A DNA stretch of 64,000 nucleotides. Source: Lithospermum erythrorhizon. Lineage: Eukaryota; Streptophyta; Magnoliopsida; Boraginales; Boraginaceae. Numbering within the stretch: the first letter of the stretch is position 1; every line of letters starts with the position of its first letter. The DNA lies in contig JADFUC010001732.1 of NCBI GenBank assembly GCA_019722365.1, positions 186,001 through 250,000 of the forward strand. Reading direction: 5' to 3'. The notes beneath the pieces were generated by a model. It worked only from the letters and a program-made list of their open reading frames with translations, ran no database searches and was not told the origin of the DNA. Positions 46,634-59,553 of the stretch are shown here, in pieces. A program made the position numbers and the translations under genes.

Positions 46634-47519
46634 ATCCAATTTTCATTTTGAAGAAAGAAATTTTCAAGCATGATGAGTTTATACTTAAAAAAAGAATTAA
46701 CATCTTCTTAACAATTTTTGGCTAAGAAATTGCTCAAGCATTGTTGAACTATATGGGTAGTGTTTCAAATGTTTAGATATTGTAGACAGTCGAAATTTAT
46801 TAAATAAATTTAATAAAAATCGATTTATTTTAATTGGTGAAATACAGTAAAGAAATTGAACTACCACGAGCTACGTGTAGCGGTGGGAGTTTAACTTGAG
46901 GCCACAATAAAATCAAACACGTATGGAATAATAAGGGTTTCCGGGAATTAAGCACCTGAAATTAAATTAAAGTTGAAATTAGGGTTTTTATCATTAATTA
47001 ACCCTAAATTTTAACTCAAATGAGGGTTCTCAAGAAAATAGCCCCGAATTAAATGTATTCGAAGTTAGACTCGAAAATACCCCAAATTTATTACATCAAT
47101 TTGGCTATTTGGCTTTTTAATGGAGATTCAGGAAGCTTTGGGGCTTAAAATAAAGACTCTAGAAAAAATGGGTTTAAAACGAACATTCCAAAATAGTCGG
47201 GGCTAATATAAAAATACGTTTGACCTAAAATAGAATCCGGAACCTTCTTGATTCATCAAAATAGGCGCCCCATATGCTTGGAGTGGAGGCAAAGTAATTT
47301 CCATAAAATCAGCGACTCGGATCTTTACCATAAATTCAACGGTTAAAATCAAAATTTAGAGTAATTATAGATCGACGATCGTATTGGAAATATTTTTATC
47401 CAAATCAAAACAATTCAAAAAAATTAACCATTCTTAAAATCACACATCCCTCAGACCATCAAAATACTACTCGAGACAAAATCTCCTTGACCAGGTTGAT
47501 CTTTTGCTCGAATGAAGAG
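46634..47519. other. WEB 3' flank and spacer
   Basis: Downstream of the WEB stop the DNA is AT-rich, with an AATTAGGG(T)-rich section at 46930-47060. No frame or repeat was identified with confidence. Confidence 0.35.
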
Positions 47520-50270
47520 AGTACTAGCGTCGAAGATCCAAACTTCATGACGTCCAGTAGTGGGGATAAAAAATACAAAGTTCTTTCATTCTAAGTATGG
47601 AGCACAAAGCAAAGATCAATAGTATCATTGAACTCGCTGACAATTGGTATTCTCTTTGCAACGTGGAGGATATTAGAATCATTCTGAACATTTCTATATG
47701 AACCTCTTGACCACGCGACGCTCTGGCCCCGGCAGCATTTTTGAATCTTTACTTCATATCACCAATATCCTGCTTACCTGGTGGTTAGGATTAAATTGTC
47801 CATTTTACACATGAGGAAGTCCCATTGCTCTCTTCCAGTGTCACATTACAAATCTCCGGTACGATGATTTTTTACAGCCTAGTTTTATCAAAAAAATTGG
47901 GACATTGTTGGAAAGGATGTAACACAAACTAGATTTCGAATGGTGGACACATTCTTAAGGAAATTAACAATACTTTTATCACTGATCCTAGGTGGATTAA
48001 AACTCGATTGGGACTCTGAGACAAATCGATCTTATAATGTTATCTACAAAATTACCTCAAAGGTTTTGGTTAATTGTTTGAAACCCCATATAAATATCCT
48101 TGTCTCAACCTTTCAAAATGGATTTATTCATGGAAGAGGAGCTAGGACAATATCGTCATAGCCTGAGATAGCTAAATACTACTCAGGCACTCGAAATGCA
48201 AGAAGGCGGTATGGGCTGCCGATTAAAAGATTCATATGAGTAAAACATTTGACAAGATTAGATGAGACTTCTTACTCAAACTCCTTGAAGTGCTTAGTTT
48301 TCCTCAGCATTGGATTCATTTAATTAAAGAATGTCATTTCTGATCTGATACGTGATTGTTAATGTGAACATCATAGCCATGAGCGCGTTGTGATGTTTGA
48401 CAAGGTGATCCTCCGCCCCGTCCTCTTTTGCCTTCGGCACGAGCTCTATCTTCATCACTTCTCCATCATCAAAACATCAAAAATCCAAAAGGAGTAGCTA
48501 TTGCGAGAAATAGACCTCAAATATCTCATCTTTTATTTGATGATGATATCTATTTCTTTATTCAGCTTGACAACAAAAGCCTCAACACCTTTCATAAAAA
48601 CCTCTCTAGTTTTTGTAGAGATTCTCGACAAATCATCAACTTGCACAAACATATCATAACTTTCAGCCCCTGCACTCCCAATCCAATCAAAACCATCGCC
48701 CTTAATACCTTGGGAATTTCGGAATCGACAAGCTTTGGAAGCTACCTTAGCATCCCCCTTGACATTACTAGAGATAGAAAACAAAGTTTTACCAACATCA
48801 TTGATAAGATTAAGAAAAAATTATCTCGTGGAAGGCTAAGTTCCTAAATTTTGCTGGACGAGTCACTCTTATTAAATCTGTTCTCCAAACAATTTTAGTG
48901 TACCCCATGCGAGTTTACAAATTCCCATTCGCGTCCTCGACATTATTGCGTACTTGCAAATTTCCTTTCTTGACGACCTGCGGTCTTCGGCCGATTCATT
49001 GTATTAATTGGGAATTTCTTCACCTCGAAACATAAAGGAGGACTTGGTTATCTGCCACTTCTTTGCTAAATAGTTGGAGACATTAATTTTCCATCTACTT
49101 AATCTCCTTTAACCTCAATGAAATACTTTCCCACGCATCACTTTTAGCCTTACCAAACCAAACTCCTCGTGGACTTGAAAAAAGTCTTCATTCGAATATT
49201 ATAGTATCTCGAGATAACATGACTTGGACTAGTGGAAATGGTTCTTTTATTAATATACGGAATGGCAATTGGTACGGGTGTGACCCTCCAAAACTGAAAC
49301 CTTCCACATAACTCTTGACCCATCCCAATACACACATTTGTCTAAGACTTCTTATCAACACCTCACTTGTGGAACACACCCTTCATCGCCTCTCTTCGCC
49401 TCATATAACCTTTGAAATCCTCAAAATTAGCCTAAGGAGGCTTGATTCCAAAACTTTGGCATAAGAATTGCTTTCGATCGAGCCTACACACAACCTATTT
49501 CTTCCGTAGCATTAATAATATAAATCTCCCATCTTCATACTCGAACATTCCCAGCCAAGTATTGAGCAAACTTTGGAAAGCCCCTTCCCCCAAAAAATAA
49601 ATATTTTTCTCTAGAAAATGCTACTGAATACATTGCCTACTGTTGACCTTCTTTCTTGTAAAACTAAAAATAACGTTAACCCTCGTTGTAGTCTTTGTCT
49701 CGTTAATAACAAGAGAACTCAACATCTTTTTTTTATTGCCTCTTCATTCAAAATCTCTGGAACTCATTAAATTTGTCCACTTCCCCTACGTCCATACAAA
49801 TTTTTTGTCTTCCCTCTTTACAAAAATTGGAACCATAACAATATTTACGAGCTCCTTCTTTTTGGAAGTACTCTTTGGGTTAACGGCTCGTTAGGAATGG
49901 CGTAACTGTCATGATGATTGGCTCTCCTCAGGTAGTATTGGATTCGAATTAAAAAGCAGCTCTCAAATGACTCCGGCACTCGAGGAACTCAAACTTGCCT
50001 CTTAGTAGGACCGGGACTTCTGAGGAATATCCAAAGACACCGTTCTTTCTTGTTTCAAAGAAAATCTATTTTATCTACAAATAAATGTGATTGCTTTTGT
50101 CGAAAGCGTGACACCAAGATCTACCTCGGCATTTCAAATGACAAGAATCCTAAATGGCTTCTTGAGATCTTTATTAGAGGAAGACGGACACTCATAGAAG
50201 GATCAGCCCTTCTTGATCACAAAAACAACATCGACATCATCGATAGCAATATGAACAACGTTATATAGCA
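47520..50270 (+). pseudogene. Non-LTR (L1-type LINE) reverse transcriptase relic
   Basis: Broken plus-strand pieces occur in the order of a LINE ORF2. At 47940-48160 there is the RT motif NVIYKITSKVLVNCLKPHIN followed by QNGFIHGR. At 48200-48330, split frames read KAVWAA, FDKIRWDF and PQHWIHLIKECHF. At 48428-48847 the catalytic region reads QISHLLFDDDIYFF, where most plant LINEs have FADD, then FGSYLSIPLDITRDRKQSF and KKKLSRGRLSS. The C-terminal zinc-finger and RNase H-like parts (49000-50270) are scattered over several frames. Stops and frameshifts throughout make it dead. An A-run at about 50600-50610 may be the old 3' tail. Confidence 0.85.
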
Positions 50271-51811
50271 TATAACTTTGGAGAAGTCGTATTTCTATTT
50301 CTTAGCCTTGCTATAGAAAGTCTTGATTTATGCGGTGTATATCATAACGGATGGATCATTTTCACAAGTATGGTATATGAATTTTCACAGGTTCAAGAAC
50401 AATGGAGATTAGGATCTTGCCGCCGGGAAGAATCGAGGATGGTGTGAAAGTAGTTGGTTGCCTACAAATGTTGGATTTTTTTTAATTTGAAAGATATTGT
50501 CATTAGTACGTTTAATTTTGTTTCTTGTAATAATAATCTATGTACTAGCCGGGAAGGCTATGAACAATTATCTTGGAAGTATCTGATGACTTACTTATAT
50601 AAAAAAAAAGTAATTTAATCTTGATGTATAAAAACCTTCCTATCTCTATAATAGGGAATGATGAGCTAAGAACACAAAATCCAATTCGGCTTCCTTTATT
50701 GTGGTATTACAATAACATTCTAAAAAGAGCGACCATTTTGTCAATTTATAGGTAATCCTCTCCAAACTCCAAAGACTCTTTTTATCTTCTCTCTCATATA
50801 TATTACAGTATCACATACTTCTTCTTCCTAAATTATCAAAAAAAAATATATTTCTTCCTCCCTATTATTTGTTTTAATATTGAGAATTCTCCATCTTAAA
50901 TTATCATGCAAATAGATAATTGTTTCATTTATCTTCTCTCAGAATTATATTTTTTAAACAGATTGCTTTCTACTAATATTCCTTTTTTTTTTCAATTTCT
51001 TAATTAATCCCTTAATTAATTTACATATTGGTTTTAATATCTTTTGTGGATTATTCAGCAGAAATGATTTTGTTTATGCTGATTTTACCAAAACATGGTT
51101 AATTAGTATAAAATATTTGCTCAATAAAACTTACTTATATGTTATTAGAATTCTTAATGATTTTAAACATGTTTATCCTGATTTTACCAAAACATGGTTG
51201 TTTTGTAATATATTTATAGTAGAAAATTTGAGATATTTAAACGTAATTATCTATGATTAACTTGGATCTATATTTTTCATTTTACTGTATTTTTCAATTT
51301 ATTGTCAATTTTTATTTTTGTTTGGAAGGAAATTGACATTTAGTTATGATTATGATATGTTTGTCTTTCTTTCTTATTGATTTTTGTTTTCATTGAATGG
51401 GCAGTGAAGTAACGAAACTGAAAAAGCATTTAAATTAAAATATCCTCCCAAAAATGATAAATGTAATAAATAGGAAAGATTTTAAGGATAATTTTAAGGA
51501 GACTAGTGTGAGTGCTCTTAAGTTTTTAAAATATACACTACTACATGTAATCTAATATTAATTTGATATAGTTTTAGAGTTTACGCATCGTAGGCGATGA
51601 CACTTGCATTTCGACAAAGTCTCACTTCTTAAGATAATGACCTGATAGGTTTAATATTATCCTACTAGTAAAATTTAGGCTTTTGGCGAGATCCCCGTAT
51701 GAATTAATTTTACATGTGGTCCTTATTTATTTTTATTATTTGGGCCCCCACTTGTACTTTAATGACTGACACGAACTATTTTTGTTCTCTAAGTAATCCT
51801 CACGACCCCAT
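50271..51811. other. Spacer with a short direct repeat
   Basis: AT-rich DNA following the LINE relic. Almost the same 29 bp occurs at 51072-51100 and 51171-51199 (GTTTAT(G/C)CTGATTTTACC then AAAACATGGTT), 99 bp apart, one mismatch. No gene is seen. Confidence 0.45.
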
Positions 51812-52830
51812 ATAGTGAAATAACTATACTACCCCTAAAATATATAGTGAAATAACTATATTAGACTAAAATGACTATTTTATCCATAACACTACACTAA
51901 AATATATGGACTAAAGTATAGGGGCTAAAATAAAACTCCACCCACGTTCTTAACTAGGCACTTGCCCACGCTCACTGCCTTGCCCGCTTTCTTTCGTCAA
52001 CCGCTGCCGCCCTCATAACTAATCGGCGTACGTGAGCTTGACCTCAGCTAACCCGCAATCCATCTTGTCATATTTGCGCAACATATACTTCCATTATCTT
52101 CACTGATTCTTAAATCTTCTCCTTAACAATGTAGAAAGGATCCTGAGTTGAAGACATCCTATTCAAGCTTCATTTCATCATAATCGTATCCATTAAATCA
52201 TCAGCAAATAATCACATATCCAAATCAAATTAAAACATTAAACTAATAAGTGAAAGTTGGCCAAAAAATAGAATTCAATTATTTCAATTATCACAAACTT
52301 GCAAAACCAAGTTCAAAAAAAATTCAATTTTTAGCACATTTACACAACAAATAAAGAATCGAACACAATTAAAGCTATTGACCCAATCATTTATTTTGAA
52401 AGAGTTGGGAACTCAATTATCTTGTAAATTGTCAAAAAAGACCCAAATTCAAAAATTCAATCGTTAGCAAATTTACTGAACTAATCATTTAGTTTGACCC
52501 AAAAATGGAACTAATTTATGGTATGGATGGTGGTGGTGAGTTGTCTGCGGTGGTACGTCGATCTTGAGGTGGTGGTTGTGATGAAAGATAATTAGCGATG
52601 AGGTAGAAGCGTGATGGGGGTCTTTCATGTTCAAAGCTATTGTCAAGTGTCCTTCTTCATCGTTGCTCGGATTAAATTCTTGATGGTGGGGGTGGGGTGG
52701 GGTGTTAAAGAAATTGTGTTGGTTTATTTTAGTCCTTATACTTTAGAGTTTAGGATAAAATAGTAATTTTACTATAACATAGTCATTTCAATGTGTATTT
52801 TAGGGTAACATAGTCATTTCACAATATATT
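51812..52830. mobile_element. TIR element with tandem subterminal words
   Basis: The left arm (TATAGTGAAATAACTATACT, then GACTATTTTATCC and ACTAAAGTATAGGGGCTAAA) matches the reverse complement of the right arm (TTGTGAAATGACTATGTTAC, ACTATTTTATCC, AAAGTATAAGGACTAAAATA) over about 130 bp. GTGAAAT(A/G)ACTAT is itself iterated within each arm. The interior is AATTCAATT-rich and then GGTGG-rich (52520-52700), the same layout as the other TIR elements here. There is no transposase, and no clear target duplication was seen. Confidence 0.7.
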
Positions 52831-53070
52831 ATGTAGTAAAGTGGAGTCTAGGGAGTCGAGGGATGCCTAGGCAATCTCGAGTCTTGCCAGCTGAAAGTCT
52901 GAGGAGTGCGAGACAATAAAATAGTTCGAATCTACATAAAAATGAACTCATAGTTCGAGGGTCTCGCCCTAAAATTACAAGAATCTGAGGTATAATTTTG
53001 TTTGTAGGCCGATTAGAAGACAACGTAGCTTGTTATTTTTATTAATTCACATGTGTTATGAATAGTGTTA

Positions 53071-53390
53071 TGTTGAAATATGTGAATAAAACAAAAGTGA
53101 ATAGTACTTTTGTTGAAATATGTAAAGAAAGTTGGGAAAGGGAGCAGTACTTTGTCGGGTTAGTTTTCAGTATAAATACCCCCATCCCAACGAATATAAA
53201 ATTATTACTTGAGGAGAAAATCGCCTCATTAATATCTACGATTATTCTCTCCTTTTTATTTTTTATTCTTTTCTTTAATATCTTTGGAAGTAATAGATAA
53301 TAATATAGTAGTATAGTGGAAACTTATAATAATAATATAAAAAAGTATATCGTATTAGTTTGAAGTATTTAATATCCAGTTTTTACAACA
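53071..53390 (+). repeat. 5' LTR of the copia relic
   Basis: About 320 bp starting TGTTGAAATATGTG and ending TTTTTACAACA. It contains the TATA-like GTATAAATACC at about 53170. Paired with 54927-55240. Confidence 0.75.
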
Positions 53391-53849
53391 GATTGCTCCC
53401 GGCCACGATTAAATCTACATCGGAGTATTCACTACTAGAAGGTTAGACATGGAACATGTCGGAGAATTGCATTCAGACGGTAGAACACCGCGCGATCCTC
53501 GAAAGTAAGAAATTTTACTAAATCTACAAAAGGAGTAATAAACACAATTTAAGCTCCTGCATATTTAATTGAAGGAATATGTAATGCCATATTCATATTG
53601 TCAAATGAGATAAAATTTGTCATTAATGATACTTTATATTCTCATGTATCAGCTGTGATTTTAATGACATATACCGTCAAGAGGATACGATCTTTGGCCT
53701 GGCGAAGGTAATATGAAATACATTAATATCACTACTAATGTTTTGGGAAAGAAGAAAACCTTAGAAAAATTACCGAAATTATCTTCTGGATTACATTATA
53801 CATAAAATTGAATGTCATTTGGTAGTAAAAGAAGACCCCAAAACTGTGA

Positions 53850-54700
53850 TTTTATGGCATGAGCGCCTAAGTCGCTTCCTAGTTTAACAATGATGCGTAA
53901 AATAATTGAAAGTACACATGGTCGTCCATTGAAAGGATTAAAGCTTACAAGAAGATAGACCATGTGAGCATGTTCCCTTAGTAAACTAATAATAAGTCCT
54001 CACAAAAGCAGATTCGAGACAAAATCACACGCATTTGAAAGAATTGAGTGATATGTGGGCTTATCCATCCACCATCTAGACCATTCAAGTATTTTATAGT
54101 ATTAATTGATTCATCTAGTGGATGGTCATATGTATGTTTATTATCTTGTCGTGATATGACATTCGCAAGATTTCTTGCACAAATAATTAAATTGAAGCTC
54201 GATTCACAGATTATCTTATAAAGAAAGTTAGGCTGAAAATCTTGGTGAATTTACATTGAATCATTTAATAATTGTGCATGTCAATTGGAATTCTTGTTGA
54301 ACATCCTGTTCCTCATGTGCATACACAAAATGGTTTAGTGTAGTCATTAATTAAACGTCTTCAATACATTGCTAGACATTAATAATGAGAAAAAAGTTAC
54401 CATTTACTATCTAGGGTCATGCAATTTTACATGTTGCATCATTAATTCGCCTAAGGCCAAGTGCTAATCATAAACATACCCCTTATCAACTTGAAATTGG
54501 TAAAGAACCAAGTGTTTTCCATCTAAACATTTTTGGTTGTCCAGTATATGTCCCAATAGCTCTACCATAAAGAACAAAAATGGGACCTCAAAGGAGGTTG
54601 AGAATATATCTAGGGTATGAATCTTCATCTATTATTAGATATCTTGAACCTTTAACTTGGTGATGTTTTAAATTCGAGATTCTTTGATTGTCATTTTGGC
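53850..54700 (+). pseudogene. Copia pol remnant (GAG-pre-integrase and integrase)
   Basis: Pieces in several frames follow the copia order: LWHERLSRF (GAG-pre-integrase), then TMMRKIIESTHGRPLKG, then the integrase core IHPPSRPFKYFIVLIDSSSG and CRDMTFARFLAQIIKLK, then VEHPVPHVHTQNGL-like sequence and finally IFGCPVYVPIAL. Stops and frameshifts break it up. Reverse transcriptase and RNase H are missing. Confidence 0.8.
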
Positions 54701-54926
54701 AGAGACAAAGTTTTCCAACATTAGGGGAAGAAAATAAGCGGTTGGAAAAGAATACTTGTGGTCTGTCTTAATAACATTGCGTCACGGACGTATAATAAAT
54801 CGTGGGAAGAAAATGTAAAGAAAATTATTGCACTTACAAGATTTAGAAAATCAATTGCCAAATTCGTTTCTTGATATGAAAAAGAGTGACAAGTCACGTA
54901 GCACACATTGTTAATACCCACATAGA

Positions 54927-55240
54927 TTGATATTCAGTAAAATAAATAAAACAAAAGTGAATAGTACTTTTGTTGAAATATGTAAAGAAAGTTGGGAAAT
55001 TGTGCGGGTTTTTGTCGGTTGGTTTTCGATATAAATACCCCGTCCCAACGAATGTAAAGTGCGAGAAAAAATCTCATCGATGTATACCATTATTCTCTCC
55101 ACCCTTTATTTTCGATTCTTTGCTCTTTAATATACTGATAGTAATAGATAATAATATAATAGTATAGTATAACTTATAGTAATAATATAAAATAGTATAT
55201 AGTATTAGACAGGCTATTTAATATGGAATTTTTACAACTT
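54927..55240 (+). repeat. 3' LTR of the copia relic
   Basis: Counterpart of 53071-53390, diverged, ending TTTTTACAACTTA. The first 15-20 bp are too decayed to fix the exact start. Confidence 0.7.
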
Positions 55241-56139
55241 AACATATGCATTATGATATACCAAACAAAGGACGGTATATCACCTACGTAAATTAAGCCT
55301 TTCGACATTGTAATTTGATAGTCAATTAATCTTAACATAATAGTTTGTATAGTGAGTTTTTGTGTGTTGAGCTCTTACTACTTTGATTTGTTTGTAATGT
55401 TGAATATTATCTATAAAAATAAAAATCATAAAATTCAATTCATGTAATTTAATTCAATTCTTAAAGACATCCTACGAATATTAATTGTTTCGATAATTTT
55501 ATTTTATTTCATTTCAACAATTCATGGAAGAATATTCTTAATTCTAATGTTACCATAAAGAACAGGTAAGCCCAAAAACATGATGTTTTTAAATCTTTTA
55601 TCTTAAAAAAAAAAAAAAAAAAGAACCTTAACTCAATGTCCTAAATTATTAATAAGATACTCTGTATAAGCATATTGGATTATTGGGGGGCACTTTCAAT
55701 TCAATCTGAAATTCAAGGTGTGTGCCTTCCTATCCCCAAAATATTAATTTATGTCAACTTTCTTTTAGAATTCACTTTACTGTACTTTTTTCTTTATGAT
55801 TAATTATTATCACCTAAGTTAAACTTATGATTAATTATTATCACTTAAAGTTGTATTGGTGTTCTACTATCTGCTAAAATGTGGCAATTTCAGATTTTCA
55901 GGGTTATTTTTTTTTTATTTTTTTTTTTGCATCTTTGAGAAAATTATTTTTTTTTTTCATAAATTTCTTGAATTTTGATCTGGTTAAATATGGGTTATAT
56001 AGACTATATAAGTTGCATATTTCCATGTCCTATGTAGTCACAAATTTTATATTCTATGTCTCTTGCATTACTAAATAAATCAAAACTCTCTGTTACACTA
56101 CCTATGCTACATATCTGTTAGATGATTTTTTCACTTCAT
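55241..56139. other. Intergenic DNA, no gene seen
   Basis: AT-rich, with an A-run at about 55604-55623 and T-runs at 55906-55930. TTATGATTAATTATTATCAC occurs twice close together (about 55793 and 55825). No frame is supported. Confidence 0.4.
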
Positions 56140-56260
56140 CCAGGGTCAATTCGAAAACGGCCTCCCTGTTATCATTGGGTAAGGTTGTGTACGTCCCCTA
56201 CCCCTCTTAGGCGGGAGTCTCTCTAGAGGCATTGGGTTATGTTGTATGTATGTGTAGGGT
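56140..56260 (+). mobile_element. Au-like SINE 3' part
   Basis: Contains CGAAAACGGCCTCCCTG, GGGTAAGGTTGTGTACGTC, CCCTACCCCTCTTAGGCGGG and ends GGGTTATGTTGTATG. These are the hallmarks of the conserved 3' body of plant Au/TS-type SINEs. The tRNA-like head is not clear. It lies about 540 bp upstream of the start codon of the coiled-coil gene. Confidence 0.7.
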
Positions 56261-56799
56261 GATAATCTTCTGAAAGTAATCAGTGCTCTATTTGTTCAGG
56301 GACTTCGGGGGTGTGGTTAATTTTCATTCACATTTTTTACAATTATGGGCTGAGTGGCTGATTAGTTGATGTAAATGAATTTATATTGAGCCGCTTGTGG
56401 TTAAAATGATTTTGTCTGGTGATTCCACTCTTCATTTTTTTTACAATGAAGACATCATCTGTTTTTTTTCCCAATGTGATTTTCATTATTCGTAGTGAAA
56501 GCTTTATTTTCACTTCACTGCTCGTCGTTTAATTTCATCAATGGCCAGTCGATATTTTTTTTATATTGCGGGGGCACTGATTTTTTTTTGGGTGCGATTA
56601 GTTATTTGTATTTCCCGTTATAAGCATTCTCAATTTCAATGAGAACTAGATAAAAATACATGTTTTGTAATTGTACTGGTTGAGACTGCATAAAACTGCT
56701 TAAATCTCACGTGCTTGTTTGAAGGACTGGTGTCTTATTTGCATGCTTTTCATTTACTCAATTTCTGTAGTTTCTAAAGAAACGAGAGACAATTAGGCG

Positions 56800-58530
56800 A
56801 TGGAAGCTGCGGAGGATGTCAATGTGTCTACTTTAAAGAACCAGCTTAGTCAGATACATTTTGACTGGAAGGAGGATCTAGAGAGAAGCCAGTCCCAACT
56901 TCTGGAAGTGAAGACTTGTATGAAGGGTTCAGAAACAGATGCTAATAAGGAGTTAGATCTTCTATGGAGGAGAGTAAAAACTACTGCTACATTGTTGACT
57001 TACTTGAAACTAAAAGCTAGAGTTATGGCCATTCCTCATTTGGCCCTTACATCATGTGGTATTAAACAATTGGATGGTGTAGGACTTGTTGATAAAGATG
57101 GAGTTCCACTGTCTGGTTGGTCCAGAAAGGCCGACCTTTCTTCTTTTAATGATGTCACTGAGGAGATGTTGATCGCCCTTAACAGTCAGCGCAGTTATCG
57201 AGATGATGAAGATGAAGATTATATTAATGGGTTAGGTCGAACTGTAGAGATGGTTAGCTATGTCATGGAAGGTCTTGTTAAGAGGGTCATCATTGCCGAA
57301 TCTGAAACTGCAACAGAGAAAGAGAGAGTATTTGTCGGTGAGGAAGAGTTAAAACTAAAAGTGCTTCAAATTGAAAACATGTCTGTAAAACTAGAGGAGA
57401 TGGAAAGATTTGCATTGGGTACTAACTGTAGTTTGAATGAATTGAGGGAAAGGGTTGAGGATTTGGTTGAAGAAACTGAAAGGCAGAGGCAAAGAGCTTC
57501 AGAAAATGAGCATGAGCTTTTTCGAGTTAAGCAAGACTTTGAATGTCTTAAATCTTATGTTAGTAGTCTTATTAATGTGAGAGAAACACTACTTTCATCA
57601 GAGCGGCAGTTCCAGACAATTGAGAAGCATTTTGAAAGGTCAGTTCTAGATATCTTAATAGCAATGGAAAGGTGTGTTGCTATATGGTGTTATGGCGTTA
57701 GCTACTATTGGTCGTTGTCTGGGTTGAATGCTAGATGACGAAGCCATTAAAAGTAGTTTGAAATTTTTTTTAACTAAAAATAGTTATATGCATTGTGGCC
57801 TTTTAGGTTATATCGGAACAAAATTACTAATGTTAGTTGTAGAAATCTCTAAACATTTTATACAAGTATCCTTCGTTTTTATGTTTATGTTCCTTTTTTA
57901 TGTTTGTTGAACTTTTCTGCATTTTATTTTCCTGTTGCTTTACTAACAATTAGGGGTAGTGGAACACTGGAACTCTTACATGGAGGAGCCACCCTACATA
58001 CCCACCTTCCAGGGCATGGGTGCATTTGATACTTATGGTTTATCTTCTTTTCATTCTTTAGATGTTCATTTTGCAGCCCATTATGTTCAGATTCTTAGTC
58101 ATTACAAAACTGTCCTTCTGATTTTTTTCTAGTCCTTGAAGTTTATCGATATGCTTTTCAAAAACGAATTCAGCTCTTGATATTTCATCCCAACTGACAC
58201 ACATACATAGTTAAAATCATTAAATTGCAGTGGAGAACTGGCGCATATAATTTTTGTTTTCATGTTGCTGATCTGGATGTTTTATCGAGTTCCTTTCTTT
58301 TTGTAAAGTTTATCATTTTGCTTCCCCTGTTTTCGGCTTCCTTACACTGAAGGTTGGTAGCTAAGACGGCTCAACTGGAGACCGAGAAGACACAGAAAGA
58401 AACCGAAGTACAGAAACTTATGGATGAGAATGTAAGATTAAGTGCTCTGCTTGACAAAAAGGAGGCGCATCTCTTAGCCATGAATGAGCAGTGCAAGGTG
58501 ATGGCACTCAGCAGGGACCAGACAATGTAA
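56800..58530 (+). CDS. Conserved plant coiled-coil protein of unknown function, two exons
   Basis: Exon 1 (56800-57638) joins exon 2 (58353-58530) in phase (AAG|GTCAGT ... GAAG|GTTGG), giving 338 residues. The N terminus MEAAEDVNVSTLKNQLSQIH, the block LLWRRVKTTATLLTYLKLKA and the segment CGIKQLDGVGLVDKDG are strongly typical of a single-copy-looking plant family that I recognise but cannot assign a function to. Residues 170-330 are almost continuous heptad-like coiled coil (KLEEMERFALGTN, RERVEDLVEETERQRQ, then LSALLDKKEAHLLAMNEQCK in exon 2). No signal peptide, membrane segment or enzyme motif is visible. The TTTCTGTAG at 56762-56770 could end a 5'UTR intron. It is convergent with the gene at 59.6 kb. 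Confidence 0.85.
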
Positions 58531-59553
58531 CGTCGAGTTTGGTCACGAAGCCATGTTGTTCTTCAAATTTGGTACAATCAATTGCAAGCACCATGTCTAG
58601 TCATTGTTAACAGCTTCCATGAAAAATTTAACAGTTTGTGACAATTAATTACCCCTCCCCCGACCATGTCTAGGAATTTATACAAGCATCGTGGAAGAAT
58701 GTAACAACAATTTGTTCTATGATGTCACTCTTGTCAATTATCATTGAATCTTTCTACTTGTTTTCTTGCAAGTTGCACAAAATCTATATCTCACTAGTAG
58801 ATGGATTTAATCCCCTAACATCTGATGTTGAATAAATCTAGATGTATTTTTGTAATTGCAAACCAAACCTTAATTTTGAATGAGATCATAGATGTTGCAG
58901 AAAACCCTCAATACCCTTGTTAAATGAGGCATTTGACCCTGTCTTAAACACAACTTAGTCTTATTATCTTGCCAGTAGTAGTTATTCTTAGCTTCCAACT
59001 TCATGTTGTCTTCCTTTTAACCTAATCTATGTAAGATATGGTAATAAATACTATGTGCTTCTTCAACTTTACAAATGGGTAGATATGTGCACTATAAAAT
59101 CAAGTGTATGTATCAGCAAAAAATGTGAAACCTTTTAACATGTGATGTGCTTATGTAATGTTCATGCCAACATAAAACTTCAACCCAATCACATAGACAT
59201 TTTACATCTAATGATGTAAAAGATGCTTTGTCCACCACTGCTCGCTCAGAGGCTTCTCTCTATGACGGAAAGTTCATTTTTCTATAACAATATATTTAGA
59301 TAAGCCACTACATGAGAAATGCAACACATGTATCCTCCGTTGCGTGAAAAAAGAGAGGTACGGCTGCAAGAGATTGAATCTGATGTACACTTGAGAGGAG
59401 CAAGAACTCAAATAGTTCATCAATATGCACCCATAAATTGAATGAATGTGGAATTAAAGCATAAAATTTCCACATGCTATTTACAATTGAGAAGCCAGGC
59501 ATACAATGAATCTCACAAATGTCAGCCAACAGAAGTGGAAACTTAAGAATCCA
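58531..59553. other. Convergent intergenic region
   Basis: Holds the 3' flanks of the coiled-coil gene (plus) and the At3g49140-like gene (minus). A 73-codon minus-strand open frame at 59308-59529 lies just past the stop of the latter and is probably its 3'UTR. No repeat or RNA gene was seen. Confidence 0.45.

Larger units (their letters stand above)
53071..55240 (+). mobile_element. Ty1/copia LTR retrotransposon relic with both LTRs
   Basis: The 5' LTR (about 53071-53390) and 3' LTR (about 54927-55240) share AAAACAAAAGTGAATAGTAC, TTTTGTTGAAATATGTAAAG, ATAAATACCCC, ATTATTCTCTCC and AATAGATAATAATATA. Both end near TTTTTACAAC. The LTRs differ by many substitutions and indels, so the insertion is old. 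The TATAAATACC word is a plausible LTR promoter. The internal part is only about 1.5 kb, so most of gag and pol is deleted. No perfect target duplication was identified. Confidence 0.85.
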
